DNA from: Heligmosomoides polygyrus polygyrus
Taxonomy: Eukaryota; Nematoda; Chromadorea; Rhabditida; Heligmosomidae
Length of the DNA stretch: 64,000 nucleotides
NCBI GenBank assembly: GCA_947396885.1
Contig: OX377201.1
Coordinates: forward strand, 21,553,923 to 21,617,922
Direction: 5' to 3'
A program made the position numbers and the translations under genes. Shown here one piece after another: positions 47,401 through 56,499 of this stretch (within the stretch, counting starts at the first letter, position 1; every line of letters begins with the position of its first letter). The notes beneath the pieces were generated by a model. The model was not told the DNA's origin and made no database searches. It saw only the letters and a program-made list of their open reading frames with translations.

Positions 47401-50246
47401 CTATTGTCATTCCGCAATCTGAGGTCGGTGAAATACTACTAGCCTTGTCTGGGAAGCGTAAGGCACTGATTGATCTATCAGCTGGCCACCGCAAGTAGCT
47501 GTATAGGCCAAAGTACGCACTGAAATTATCTCTACGACATCCCGCGGAACGAGTGCATGGCGCACTCCGAAAGGGATTCGTTAGCACCGCCCTTTACCTT
47601 CTTTGTTTATCTGACCAGACGCCTTATCGATTCTAAGCTTTCGGACAGAAAGTTGGAATAATCTATGACCTTGAATGACGGAAATGCAACCAGGTGTATA
47701 TTAGGGAGGCTGAAGGTTGTTTCCATTAGGGCTGATGAACATCTGATCCGCAAAAGACGAAGTATCATAAAGAAACATCTGAGAGCAAAAAGTAGAGAAA
47801 CTGGCCGGGAACAATTTTGAAGTACCCGGTTTTGTTATCGGCGCAGACATTTTACCTAGAAAATGACTGGGGACGTTAGGGGTTTTTCTTAAAAGAAGTC
47901 CCGGAATGAACAGAGCATATAATTCTCCTTCGGTCACATATGACTTTCTATCGGCTCCTTCGCATTGTGAGCTATAGAATGGTCATCGATGATAACAATG
48001 TGGTCAAGTAACAGCGTTTAACAGACTCGTTTAAGCACGAATCGGCTGGTGCAGGAGCCCTCAGAACTCCAGGATGTCGGTCATATGATGCACCCGTGTC
48101 AAAACTGGCTACATTGAAGTTCCCTTCCATGATCAGCCTGTGCTGATCCGAGCGCAACATTTCATCTGAGCGCGAGGTGCAGCATCTCAACAACACTCTC
48201 GATCTTTGGCTTCAATTCTGTCCTCAGATTAAGGATGAGACCTCTCCGATTAGAACTGTGTTGAGGTTGTATAGTTTGAGGACTTCATTTTGTCTTTGGC
48301 TAAAACACACGAGTGTGAGTAGCGCAGTCGGAGGAGGTGCTGGCTGTCACGTGCACCCGACACCAGGTTTCTGTTTCGAATTTTCCGCCCAGGCCAACCA
48401 AGCCTTTAAGCTCCCGGAGTCAAACAGTTCGTATCAGACTTGTCTGGGAAGGAGAAAGCGCTCACTTGTTCATAGGCTGGACACGGCAACTCATTGTCTG
48501 ACCAAATACGCATTCAAATCACCTCCACGACATCTAGTAGAAGTAGATCCTTTATTAAGTAATCAAGAAATAAGGGATGTTTCGGCATAATTTTAGAATT
48601 CTAAAATTTGTCAGTTTCTAATGACTTGCAGAATATCATCTAATCAAAACGTCAGACGAAAGCTCTAGAACCATGCAGCACCTACGACATCATGCTATTC
48701 TATGTGGTAACGAAGGGTACAGAATGTCACTTTGGATAGTAATAGAGAATCAATAAAACTAGAAGGGATAAAAGGGAGTGGAAGGCAGTGACTTGGATGG
48801 TTGGCCCGAGATCGAAATCGAATGGATGTAGTGCGTAGGGCAAGAGACCTGCTAGGTCTGCTAGTAGACAGCTCCACTTGACAATATTTTTTCCAACTAA
48901 AATCATCACTTCAGGAATCTTTCGCTCTTTGTAGTCAAGTAGAAATTTCAGCGCTATACGCTTAGGGGGCTTTGCTAAGGTGGAGGTGTGTGAGCACTTA
49001 TGTCGATGATTTTTCATGTTTTCTTGCATAGTAGAATTCACTTGCTCTCACTATTTGTCAAACGTTGAGTTTTTCAGGAGTTTAGTTTTTTTTTTTCGAT
49101 CCAAGTACGAAGAAAATGGGCGCGTGTAGCACAGCCAGAGGAGGCGCCAACTGTCGCCTGCACCCGATTCCAGGTTTCTGGTTCGGAGTTCCCGCCCAGG
49201 CCAACCAAGCCTTCATCCCTCCGGGGTCGGTCAATTGTTACCAGACTTTTCTGGGAAGGATAAAGCGCTGACTTGTTTATCAGCTGGCCACCGCAAGTCA
49301 TTGTATGGCCAAATACATATTCAAATCGCCTCCACGACATCCCGTAGAAGTAGAATGCGTGGCGAATCCCAAAAGGGATTGAGTAACGCCGTCCTTTATC
49401 CTTTATCCTTTAGTTTTTTCTTATAATCACTATGTTGTTTGTGCCGTGTCCATGTTAATTAACTTTTTGTTACAGCGCAGTTCAAGCATAAATAAATAAA
49501 TTATTCCGGCACAGTTCTAGTGCATGTGTAGGTCTCAACTAGAAAAGCCAAATATTCTGTCCTTTCATAGGCTGCATATCGGAAAGATTCAAGCCTAGCA
49601 GGAAGCACACCTTCCTCCCCTCCTCAACCCTGTCCCGCGCCGAAATTTGTTACAATGCTTCTGTCTGGAACACAAGGCCGTTATAAGAAGATTAGGGTAC
49701 CAGGTCAGGATAGATTAGGGTACCAGGTCAGGATACACTAGGTTCCTTGTTCGGATTTCTCGCCCAGGCCAACCGAGCCTTCCATCCCTCCGGGGTCGGT
49801 AAATTGGATTGGTATACCAGACTTGTCTGGGGAGGATAAAGCACTGAGTTGTTCATGGGCAGGCCACCGCAAGTCACTGTTGGCCAAATACGCATTCAAA
49901 TCGCCTCCACGACATCCCGTAGAAGTAGAATGCGTGGGGCATCTCAAGAAGGATTAAAACGCCCTCCTTTATCCTTTCTTTAATAACACACAAGCGATGT
50001 ATTCAACAAATAATGGATATTTCGGCACAATTTATGAACCACTCAGCGATAGCACCTATCGGAAACCGAAAAGAGAATAAATTGTCCAGGATCTCTAACT
50101 GTTCACGAGAACTGAAGGCAGATGACAACTTACAACTGCTGTTGAACAAACAGCTAGAACCAAGAGGAAGGAACAAAGAGTACCTGGTCGACGGTGTCGG
50201 CTTGAATCCGTGAGGCGAGCACGAGAGCGAGCAGTACGGCGAGCAT
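32416..50246 (-). CDS. Secreted cysteine-rich protein, 3' end unresolved
   Basis: Five minus-strand exons join in phase: 50246-50184, 35924-35772, 33042-32948, 32830-32728, 32528-32416, each with GT/AG borders. Exon 1 encodes a signal peptide (MLAVLLALVLASRIQADTVDQ minus its last residue, with predicted cleavage after IQA). The mature part has paired cysteines: RQCSCAEQRECAEEM and KECAGPCFATF in exon 2, LRKCFDEKEDLLQGFLTCFE in exon 3, GCVPDSNGP at the exon 3/4 join, and FAKCIKDCFIAKNANGFCF in exon 5. About 174 residues are defined and the frame continues in phase 2. There is no membrane segment apart from the signal. It resembles nematode-specific secreted cysteine-motif families; I cannot name the domain with certainty. 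The 14.3-kb first intron is full of repeats. Function unknown. Confidence 0.72.
33312..33592 (+). mobile_element. tRNA-derived SINE
   Basis: The head begins near ACGCGCAAAGTGCAATCGGA. The body contains GTTCTTGGTACGAATTTGCC and GTCTGGGAAAGACGG and ends GTGGCGCATCTTGGAAAGGG. No TTTATC tail remains. Confidence 0.7.
34027..34395 (-). mobile_element. LINE RT C-terminal fragment
   Basis: The minus-strand frame gives HDTIRQKFGAAPIAEKLREA, RLRWYGHILRANDDTVRKIG, a stop, then [20 protein letters not shown] and AGVHPDQAFDR. It is the same family as 3750-4103. The 3' end has an ATG-trinucleotide tail (minus strand). One frame break near 34080. Confidence 0.85.
34430..34490 (-). mobile_element. LINE 3' tail (AAATA)n type
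   Basis: TTTATTTATTTATTTGC is followed by ATTGTACTCATAGGTGCGCT. The same join (TTTATTTATTTATTGCACTCGTAGGTGCGCT) occurs at 45283-45320, so both are 3' ends of one minus-strand retroposon family. Confidence 0.6.
34895..35027 (-). mobile_element. SINE 5' half
   Basis: A minus-strand head and first part of the body (GGGCGCGTGTAGCGCAGTCG through the GGCCAACCAAGCC region). Truncated at CACCGACGCCGG. Confidence 0.8.
36017..36200. mobile_element. Palindromic MITE, family A
   Basis: CATGTCGCGAATGTGGGCAG at the left pairs with CTGCCCTCATTCGCGA at the right. GCTAGCCAATCA and TGATTGGCTGGC pair internally. Confidence 0.75.
36263..36424. repeat. Three tandem 54-bp repeats
   Basis: Units start GAGCCACAAGATAAGGCTTT and contain CACTCCTATGAATACCTATA. 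Copies begin near 36269, 36321 and 36375 and are virtually identical. The 54-bp length preserves reading frame, so short ORFs run through with an 18-residue repeat, but no gene context supports translation. Confidence 0.85.
36480..37840. other. No recognisable gene; mariner-MITE remnant near 36740-36900
   Basis: The phrase ATGGATTGCGCCATGCACCC followed by ACTCGATTGATTGTGC recurs inside the 17036-18272 element, so this is a fragment of that family. Otherwise AT-rich without supported coding sequence. Confidence 0.45.
37850..38365 (+). mobile_element. LINE 3' untranslated end
   Basis: The last 100 bp (TTCTTATAATCACTGTTGTT, CCATGTTAAATTATTG, then AAATAAATAAAC) match 49417-49500 closely, defining a shared 3' end with an AAATA-type tail. 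The upstream T-rich sequence is probably the same element's 3' region. Confidence 0.55.
38636..39081 (-). mobile_element. SINE interrupted by a 173-bp insertion
   Basis: The SINE 3' body ends at GACGTA (38725) and resumes with TAACCTGAGATGGCCAGTCC (38899). It continues to a diverged head near 39080. The interruption begins CAGGGTGACC and is flanked by TA on each side. Confidence 0.75.
38726..38898. mobile_element. Half of a mariner-type MITE inside a SINE
   Basis: It starts with the TIR-like CAGGGTGACCAAAAATATAA and ends ACTCGATTG, with TA duplicated at both borders. An inverted partner of its arm lies outside the SINE at about 39125-39217 (TTTCAAATAGTGTGTACATT). It is related to 17036-18272. 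Confidence 0.6.
39306..39537 (-). mobile_element. Diverged SINE
   Basis: Body markers TGAACGCGTATTTTGCCTAC and CTCTACTCCC are visible, with a head remnant near GACTGCGCTATATGCG. Heavily mutated. Confidence 0.55.
39622..39914 (-). mobile_element. tRNA-derived SINE
   Basis: A minus-strand copy from the GGATAACGGATAATGGCGTC tail to the head remnant GGGCATGTAGCGCAGTCGG. It faces the plus-strand SINE at 39985 head to head. Confidence 0.8.
39985..40262 (+). mobile_element. tRNA-derived SINE
   Basis: The head is GGTAGCGAAGTCAAAGGAGG. The body contains GGGAAGGATAAAGCACTGAC and CATTCTGTCGAAGTAGAACG, with a short TTTTATCG tail. Confidence 0.8.
40263..41440. other. No recognisable gene; poly-C tract at 40462-40476
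   Basis: Several overlapping ORFs of 60-114 codons exist on both strands, but none shows a family motif or a supported splice chain. A weak SINE remnant lies near 41320-41400. Confidence 0.45.
41447..41746 (+). mobile_element. tRNA-derived SINE, full length
   Basis: It starts GGCGCGTGTAGCGCAGTCGG (A-box match), has CCTGGTTCGGATTTTCCGCC (B-box region), and ends GTAACGCCGTCC followed by three TTTATCC units. One of the best-preserved copies. Confidence 0.9.
41847..42140 (-). mobile_element. tRNA-derived SINE, full length
   Basis: A minus-strand copy, tail at GGATAAGGATAAAGGACGGC and head ending at GGGCGCGTGTGGCGCAGTCG. Together with 41447-41746 it forms an inverted pair separated by 100 bp. 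Confidence 0.9.
42178..42765 (+). mobile_element. Penelope-like element: GIY-YIG end and 3' region
   Basis: The ORF reads SLWVRVKEYADGLNKCKVST, PLVERRLRIHNGTAIGVEVT, ILARDSDIAARKTLETLWIA and NPAVNRKEERVVVIQELAQF, with a stop at 42470. This matches the distal part of the GIY-YIG endonuclease that ends Penelope-like proteins; the catalytic GIY/YIG strands are lost. The 3' non-coding part is shared with 22908-23265 and carries the hairpin at 42679-42704. Confidence 0.8.
42679..42704 (+). ncRNA. Hammerhead-like core in a Penelope element
   Basis: CTGAAGA is followed by a GGCG-GTTA-CGCC hairpin and GAAACG. This is the CUGANGA / stem II / GAAAC arrangement of the hammerhead ribozyme. A second copy on the minus strand at 58112-58087 keeps CTGACGA, a GCC/GGC stem and GAAACG. 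Hammerhead motifs are known in Penelope-like elements. The 5' cleavage strand was not located with confidence. Confidence 0.4.
42870..43330 (+). mobile_element. CR1-like LINE 3' fragment
   Basis: A broken frame reads ILTNKLAIDPGEF near 42945-42990, matching the KIF.NKLSIN.LEFF segment of the other CR1-like copies. A 3' untranslated region follows, ending AAATAAACAAAGCAGATAAATAA. Confidence 0.6.
43740..43930 (-). mobile_element. Diverged SINE body
   Basis: ACATGTCGTGAAGGCAATTT and GCGTACTGGGGCTATACAAT match the SINE body. Ends are eroded. Confidence 0.55.
44045..44155 (+). mobile_element. SINE head fragment
   Basis: TGCTAGTAGCGCAGTGGGAG is an A-box match, followed by TCGCGTGCACTTCCAAACAG. 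Only the first 100 bp remain. Confidence 0.55.
44160..45282. other. AT-rich region without recognisable gene
   Basis: The stretch 44760-45060 is extremely AT-rich, with TATATATA and AAATAAATA tracts. No coding, repeat-family or splice evidence was found. Confidence 0.5.
45337..45426. other. Near-perfect 90-nt hairpin
   Basis: AAAACAGACCATTTAGTTGA at the left pairs with the inverted sequence ending AACTAAATGGTCTGTTTT. About 40 of 45 positions pair, with a minimal loop at TGTAATACA. It could be a tiny palindromic MITE or a microRNA-like precursor. It lies 17-50 bp from a LINE tail. Confidence 0.7.
45767..46043 (+). mobile_element. tRNA-derived SINE
   Basis: The head is GGGCGTGTAGCGCAGTGGGA. 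The tail GAACGCCGTCC is followed by TTTATTC/TTATCC repeats. The 222-codon ORF that starts inside it is a read-through, not a gene. Confidence 0.85.
46050..47290. other. No supported gene
   Basis: A plus-strand open segment near 46430-46576 encodes a hydrophobic run (SVLWCLCLVVAIMTSFSVYI), and overlapping minus-strand frames are also open. Neither shows splice borders in a convincing context. Otherwise unique AT-rich sequence. Confidence 0.4.
47297..47612 (+). mobile_element. Diverged SINE
   Basis: The head is GGGCACGTGGTAGCGCAGTC. The body contains GCCTTGTCTGGGAAGCGTAA and CTACGACATCCCG, and ends CACCGCCCTTTACC. Confidence 0.75.
47690..48290 (-). mobile_element. LINE endonuclease-domain fragment
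   Basis: The minus-strand translation includes ALGSAQADHGREL in one frame and DQHRLIMEGNFNVASFDTGA in another. The GNFN motif matches the GDFN of LINE apurinic endonuclease domains. Later frames (YALFIPGLLLRKTPNVP) are open but unassigned. Confidence 0.6.
48310..48550 (+). mobile_element. tRNA-derived SINE, tail lost
   Basis: The head is GTGTGAGTAGCGCAGTCGGA. The body runs through CACCTCCACGACATCTAGTA; the 3' terminus and TTTATC tail are missing. Confidence 0.8.
49118..49411 (+). mobile_element. tRNA-derived SINE, full length
   Basis: The head is GGGCGCGTGTAGCACAGCCA. The body is well conserved and the tail has three TTTATCC-type units, directly joined to a LINE 3' end at 49417. Confidence 0.9.
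49417..49503 (+). mobile_element. LINE 3' end
   Basis: TTCTTATAATCACTATGTTG through GCATAAATAAATAAA matches 38267-38352, giving the family's 3' terminus. Confidence 0.65.
49735..49980 (+). mobile_element. SINE lacking the head
   Basis: It begins at the B-box side (GGTTCCTTGTTCGGATTTCT) and is otherwise well conserved to the CCTCCTTTATCC tail. It is preceded by a short duplicated phrase (AGGGTACCAGGTCAGGATA twice). Confidence 0.8.
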
Positions 50247-50814
50247 TCTGCGAGCAGTCTGTCCTTCTGGGTGATGTGCAGCTGTTGCTAGTTGCCGTAT
50301 ATGCAAGGGTGTGTGAGTGCTGGTGGAGAAGAACGACCGCTGAACACGTCGAACCGCCGACACGCCCCGGCGTCCACCCTCTTCTGCCCGCCTGCCCGTC
50401 GCTCGCTCCCGTGCCCCTCAGGGTCAAGATCACCGGTACACCCGTGCAGTGCGAAGGGAGCCGTGTACCTTGGGCAAGCTGTAGGCTCCGCTTCAGTTCT
50501 GAACCCATTTCTGTCTGGTTTTCCGAAGACGATACACGGTTAGCTGGCCCAGATGCTCACTATATTTCGGTTCCTGTAGTAGATTTCACAAAGAAGATAG
50601 AATCCAAAATCAGCAAAGTCAAACGATCAACCTTACGAATCGTCTTTTTGATCAAGGGTTTCAAATATCTGGCAGCTTCTGTTCTGCCTGGTAACCCAGA
50701 CTCTGAGCTAAGCTGTACTTCGGTTTTGATCTAATGACTGAAACCTGCAATTATTGATAAACCGCGGCCCATCTGCAAGATGTGTGCGAAAAGGACAATT
50801 AGAGGGAATCATTA

Positions 50815-51835
50815 GGTCGTAGCATGTAAAAGGGCCGATTTTGTATGAAAACTTTGACAGATCATAACCTTGCTAGAAAGCAATTGTACTAATCGAAATA
50901 AGCACCGTTACAATTAATACACTTTTCCCAACGTAACTTAGACACTCTATCTTGGTAAAAATTGGGACTACGAGATTTAATAAAATATAGGAAGTCGTTT
51001 TCGACATCATCTTAGTCGCTGAACTTTTTATCGTTCACAAGGCGATCTATGTGCTTGAAAATTTGCTATACTGGCAGTTTCGTGTCCCAATTTATATAGT
51101 TTCTGAACAACATTTTTTGAAACGTGTAGACTCGCGTAGTCAAGCATTAAGATTGGGCCTCTTCGATTAACCAAAGCCGGATGTTTTTCCATCAACTTCT
51201 GGTGCTTCACTTCAACTACGGCACAGTGCTTCTCCGCTGTAATAGTTTCTCCAGTCTTGCAGAAACTGTAATGGACTATACGAGCCATTGTCTACCATAC
51301 GGTCACCATGGTCTTCTTTGGATGAAGACTTGGTTTCAGCATCTTCTTGAGACTCCCATTCTTGACCAGCCATGGTGCAGAGCGACGACGATTGTTGTAA
51401 AGAATCCTTTTCTCGTCGAAAGTCTCGATATTGTCTAAAAAGGTTCCTATAGATTGCGCAACGTTAACGAAACACAGGTGTCGTGGCGCTTCAGCATCTG
51501 CCCGGCGGTCGTGCGCGATCCATTTATCCGATTTCTTTACTTTTAGGACCGCGTTTAAGAAGCGACTGATAGTGCTGCCGTCAACGCCGAAGTGCTATGC
51601 CAGCGCTCTCACAGCTTGACGCGGATCCGCTTCCACCATGGCTTTGAGCTGATCGTTAAGGAGTAGTGGCGGCCTACCTCGGTCTTCGTATTCGAGACTT
51701 TTATCTCCAGACCGAAGTCTTCCGAACCAGTGGCGAATTGTGCGTTCCTTAGCGAAATCCTCTCCAAATGCAGCGTTGATGTTGCGAGCTGATGCTGCTG
51801 CTGCGACGATGTGTCAACTTATCCGTTTATATAAG
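50815..51835 (-). pseudogene. Hsmar1/bandit-like mariner transposase relic
   Basis: The minus-strand frames give ERTIRHWFGRLRSGDKSLEY, QLKAMVEADPRQAVRALA, SDKWIAHD, RILYNNRRRSAPWL and SFCKTGETITAEKHCAVV, then NRRGPILMLDYASLHVSKNV. This is the order of a mariner transposase. It has in-frame stops, and the HDNARPH catalytic segment has decayed to LDYASLH. The 3' border near 50813 reads TTAGGTCGTAGCATGTAAAA, similar to Hsmar1-type ends; the 5' end is not clear. Bandit is a hookworm mariner of this group. Inactive. Confidence 0.8.
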
Positions 51836-52229
51836 TAGAGCATCCGAATATCTCCTTAATCCGTACTGCAAAAACGACGTAAAAAGCTCAGCAAGAGGCA
51901 ATTATGTCACAAAAGATATAAATGGTAAGAAATCGGAGATGCTGCGCTTTCAGAAACTATACACAATGCCGGCAACGGAAACACTCGTAGCCACCAGAAA
52001 TAGAGGTAACAAATAGGGGAAGAAAAATCGACCAGAAATAGAGGTAGCGAAATGGGCCATTTCGTATGCCACGATCTAATGGAGACCTATTATACACGCT
52101 TCTGTGACAATAAAGCCGACGGTCTTGCTGTGCGAGAGACAGACGGAAATCTTGCGCTCCTTTCTGGACATCTTAACATTGAGTTACGGGAAAGTTCTTA
52201 AAGACTTTTCTTCTTTGTCTACAGATTAA

Positions 52230-52545
52230 CGGTTCCTAAAACGTTGCCATGGGCCAAGTCGTCGAAAATTAGGGGTGCCGACCATTTAGGGCGCTTCGCA
52301 GACACCCGCTGGGAGAGAGCCGTCACGGAATGGATTCCGCGAGTTGTCAAGAGGACACAGACGCGTTGTTCGGACTTATATCTGAAAGCCCTAAACGAAC
52401 GATATGGCGCTCTTCGTGTCCCTCGAGCGAGTAGGATCTATTGGAGCACTCTGGCGCGCGACTGCAACGAAAGGAGAAGCTGCTGGCGTACGCTCGAGAA
52501 TCAGCGGGACAACAGCTGATACAGGAGATACAGGAACACCACCAA
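52230..52545 (+). mobile_element. RTE-type LINE 3' fragment
   Basis: The translation LPWAKSSKIRGADHLGRFAD, RAVTEWIPRVVKRTQTRCSD and LKALNERYGALRVPRASRIY matches the C-terminal end of the copy at 61790-62975. The end carries ACAGCTGATACAGGAGATAC. Confidence 0.85.
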
Positions 52546-52639
52546 AGGCTGCAGCCATCATTTACGTTTGAGGAGGAGATTGTGTTTGATTTTATGGGTT
52601 GTCGTTTGAACCAGCGCTTCTAATCGTAAGATATTTCTA

Positions 52640-53820
52640 CGGTGACCAACCACCTTCAGGAGGTTAAACAGCTTTAGACGACGAGACGCTGAGCTTACCT
52701 TGGGAGAGAAGCCCAAGAATAGCAGCAACCGGTGGCATTCACCATCGCTGATTATCGGCGACACTTGCTTCAACTATCATCCCTAATACAAGCATCTGCC
52801 GTAACGTACCGTAGTCAGCCAAAATTTCAACTACATTTGTTACCAGCAGCTCGAATAAACCTCTTGCACGAAGATAAGACGAGTTTTCCACTTCCCCCTG
52901 GTCTTTTCCTAAGTGTTTTTTATAGCCTTTGCCTCATTTTCACATGTAGAGCTTCGACTAATTGTGTTTGATCTTCTTCATAAATTGTCAAAAAGGATGC
53001 CTCCCATGCCTCTCTGAAAGCCGAACCGCTGACTTTTTTCCTCCCACATAAATCAGCCACCTCCACGGCACTGGGTACAGTGAAAATCTTTCGGTTTGGG
53101 TGTTATACGAATTGTGTGATATGAACAAAGGGTTGAGAATCAGTGTCTACAAACCGTTGATTTTTCGCCGACACGGAAAGAGTTTCTCAAAGTATTTTAC
53201 TGGAGACAAGAGTTGAATCCTTTACGTCAACCGTACGTGACACCGCTACTGGCTGCTCCGCGACCAACTTACTACAAGACACCGAGAGTTAACCTACAGG
53301 AGAAGAAAAATCTACTTTGGGATTCTAAGGAAATACTTTACCTTCAGTTTCTTTCTTTTGAGACAACAGAAACAGGCCAATTGTAGGCTGACCATCTTCA
53401 GGAGTTGGCTACTCCCCTGAAAAGTTCGACGCGCGGCAAAGTGTGTCCTTCTGTTCTTCACGACAACGCCCGCGGAACACAGCAGTCAGAGGACTCGGAA
53501 TTCCCACATCATGCTTTTTGATCATCTCCTCATTTGTTGCTCCTAACTACCTCTTCTTTTACCACCTGAATCATTTTCATCAAGAAGAACAAGACAAGAA
53601 ATTCAACGATTAGTCAAAACTGGACGCTGAGGTCGTCAGCTTTTCGACTCCCAGTTCTGGGTCAAGAAAAACGAAAAGCTGAGGAATTATTGGGCGCATT
53701 GTTGGGATAGTGATGAAGACCATCTAAGTAAAGTGGGTTCAGCTCGGTGTTTGACATTTTTAGAATTTTTGAAGCTGTACGACGATCACTATCCCATCCC
53801 AACGTGCTGACGCGATCAGC
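52640..53820. other. No recognisable gene
   Basis: Mixed-composition sequence with ORFs under 90 codons. No motif, no repeat kin within the window and no exon chain. Confidence 0.45.
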
Positions 53821-53824
53821 GTCA

Positions 53825-54235
53825 CACTGTGCGGAATCGAGAGGAGATCGCTCGGAGAGACACGATTAACGCAATGAAAAAAAGCCTTCGCTTTTTGGAA
53901 CTTCGTCGACGTTCGAAGTTCAGAGACGTCGTCGCGTGGGCCAAATCGACGAAAATTAGGTGGGCGGGCCAATTAATGCGCTCCGCAGACACCCACCCTA
54001 CGAGAGCCGTCACAGACTGACTAAGCTGGGATGTCAAGAGAACACCAGAATCCCCACCAACACGTTGGTCGTACTTCTTGATGAAAACCCTGAACGAATA
54101 ATATGACGCTCTTCGTGTTCTTCGAGCGAAGAGGATCCATTGGAGCACTCTGGCACTGGACAGGGACGAATGGGCTCGCTCGAGCAAGTCGATGATCAAT
54201 GGGCCGACCACAGGTGATACACTTGTAGTGTTGAT
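53825..54235 (+). mobile_element. RTE-type LINE 3' fragment
   Basis: LRFLELRRRSKFRDVVAWAK, STKIRWAGQLMRSADTHPTR and VKRTPESPPTRWS are recognisable, with stops and a changed TDW (TD-stop). It ends in a GGTGATACA unit near 54215. Confidence 0.85.
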
Positions 54236-54596
54236 GAAGCGGTGACGTGTTTTCGGCTCAGTGTGAATCACGGTCGCATCACGGCTGGCGATCCATGCTG
54301 ACATTTGTCTTGAAATAGCTGTTCATTATTTCGTATTCGAAGCAGTAGTAGTCCTTGTCGGACAGTTTTCTCAAACGGATAGTCCTAATCTATTCCATTT
54401 GAATTAGAGAAATTTAAAAAAGCCGGCTGAAGAAGTTTTATTTCGCGCAACTCCGATATAAGGGTACAAATTCAAGCTAACTAATCTACTGTTTTTTCTA
54501 ATTTACTGTTCTTCAACAAGGCATTCCCTTATCTGCGTGACAAGTAAGACACCATAGGAGTAGGGAAATTCTGGTGAGTTAGTTTTTATTTATTTG

Positions 54597-54862
54597 GGCG
54601 CGTGTAGTGCAGTCGGAGGCTTGCACCCGGTTTGCGGTTCGGATTTACCGCCCAGGCCAACAAAGCGTTCCATTCCTCCGGGGTTCTTGAATTGATAACT
54701 TATCTTAGAGGGATCAAGTGCTGACTTGTTTATCGACTGGCTTAAGCAAGTCACTGTATGACCAACTACGCATTCGAATGACCTCCATTTCTAGAAGTAG
54801 AATGCGTGGGGCATCCCAAAGGGGATAGACGCCGTCCTTTATCTTTTATCCTTTAATTATTA
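54597..54862 (+). mobile_element. tRNA-derived SINE with A/B-box deletion
   Basis: The head GGGCGCGTGTAGTGCAGTCG joins directly to GCTTGCACCCGGTTTGCGGT, so about 15 bp between the boxes are missing. The body and TTTATCTTTTATCC tail are present. Confidence 0.8.
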
Positions 54863-54869
54863 TTTGTTT

Positions 54870-56165
54870 TCGTCATGAACGCCCCTCCTTACTGAGGAGT
54901 TCCGCAAAGGTCCTCATTCCCTATTTTTTGCTTACAATCATGTAAAGGGAATAACCAAACGGCTGCAAGCTCGTTTTCGTTCCATTCCTCCTTTGTTTTT
55001 CTTTGTTTGCTCTTTTCTATTTAGATTACGGTTTCTTTTTCAGAGTTTACTGCTTGATAGAGTGTGGAGTGGTGCGTGCACTGGCCTTTCAGTGTAATGT
55101 GTGGTTTGCTCGACTGCACAACTTTTTTGGTCGTTTTGCACGAACCACGGACAACATAGCATGCAGGATGTGGTAAGCAGTTCTGCAGGAAGTGGTACCA
55201 ACATTGCGCCGCACTGTCCTTGTAGCCAATGAAAACAAGAGCAATGGCAAACCTACAACATTATTGCATTTGACAGCAGGTGATAGGAAACTGGTTTGAA
55301 CAGAAGGCGCACCTTTGACGAGCATTAAACTGCTGAAAGATGGCCTGCTCAACGCTGTGGAAATGCAGGGAGAAGGAGTAATAATAGGTTCGACCAATGG
55401 TTTCTGCCGCTGTAGCGTTTCGAACGTTTTCGCTTTTATTTTCGTATTTTACTACACGATCTGATAAAGGTTTTCAATATTGCTATTACGTTGTCCGGAA
55501 ATTAATGCGCGTTTTTGACCGGCATTAATTTCCGGACAACCTTATAGAAATATTGAAAACTTTTAATATGTAGCAAAAACACGAAGGTTTGAACGCGTAT
55601 AAAGCACATAAGGTTCTATGCAAAAATTAGAGAGTTTTCTATGCAAAAATTGGAGAGTTGAAACCGTCTTCGTAAAGACTGTGAAGTCTAATTTTTACGC
55701 AGATTTATCAGAGCTTTCTGGCTTGTATATGTCGGAAACGCCTTGACAGAACCTAATCAAAATTTGGGTCCTGCATTAAGAACGATCTTGTTATTATGAC
55801 TCTTTATTAGATAGGTAGGTATCTATGTGGGTGAGAGTAATAAAAATAAAACAAAATAACAAGGATGCACACACATACACACACCAAACACATATATGTA
55901 CACACATACATACACACACGTAACACACACAATACTAGTCGAAATGAGGGCAAGAACACAATGATGCAGAAGTAATGTGAAGAAGGAGAACTGAGTACTA
56001 AACTATTGGCACGGGACATTTTGAACGAGAGAACTTTAACTTATTGAAAGGCTTTGGCTGTCCACTATAGAATAGGAATAATATTTTTTTACAAAGTAAA
56101 GCCAAAAACGATTTTTCCATAGTTTGGTTCAATAAAAAGAGCCTTCGAGTGGTTCGACTTCACCA
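54870..56165. other. No supported gene; hairpin at 55483-55545
   Basis: A (CA)n/(TG)n-like microsatellite lies at 55870-55930. Other ORFs are short and unsupported. The hairpin is listed separately. Confidence 0.45.
55483..55545. mobile_element. Short hairpin MITE
   Basis: TTGTCCGGAAATTAATGC and GCATTAATTTCCGGACAA are perfect inverted repeats separated by 15 bp. The outer AT-rich sequences (CAATATTGCTAT, ATAGAAATATTG) also pair imperfectly. Confidence 0.75.
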
Positions 56166-56168
56166 GTT

Positions 56169-56394
56169 GCCACGCACGTTTATCGCAAAGAAATAATGGA
56201 AGATCTGGGGCGAAAAAGCAAAGAACCCCGCTGCATTCTCGGCTTTTGTACGAGCACATGCAGCGGTTTCACAACATTCGTGCCGAAGGAATCTAGGGAT
56301 AAACCCTGATACAGCTCTCATGACTACTACTAATGGCAATGATTAAAGAACAGGCACAAAATAGGTATCACAAATCGCGGTGATCCGCGATACT
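56169..56394 (-). mobile_element. 3' LTR of a BEL/Pao-type element
   Basis: About 225 bp nearly identical to 57593-57832, in direct orientation (TGCCACGCACGTTTATCGCA at one edge, AGGTATCACAAATCGCGG at the other). On the minus strand it is preceded by a purine-rich GACGGAGGGAGTA, a plausible polypurine tract. Confidence 0.75.
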
Positions 56395-56499
56395 CCCTCC
56401 GTCAAAGTCAGTCGTCCAGTTGCTGTAGGTCCTCTTCAAGTCTCTGAGTCCAGTCCTCTACATCCGCTAGGCTCAATCTCGCACGCAATAGTTGTTTCA

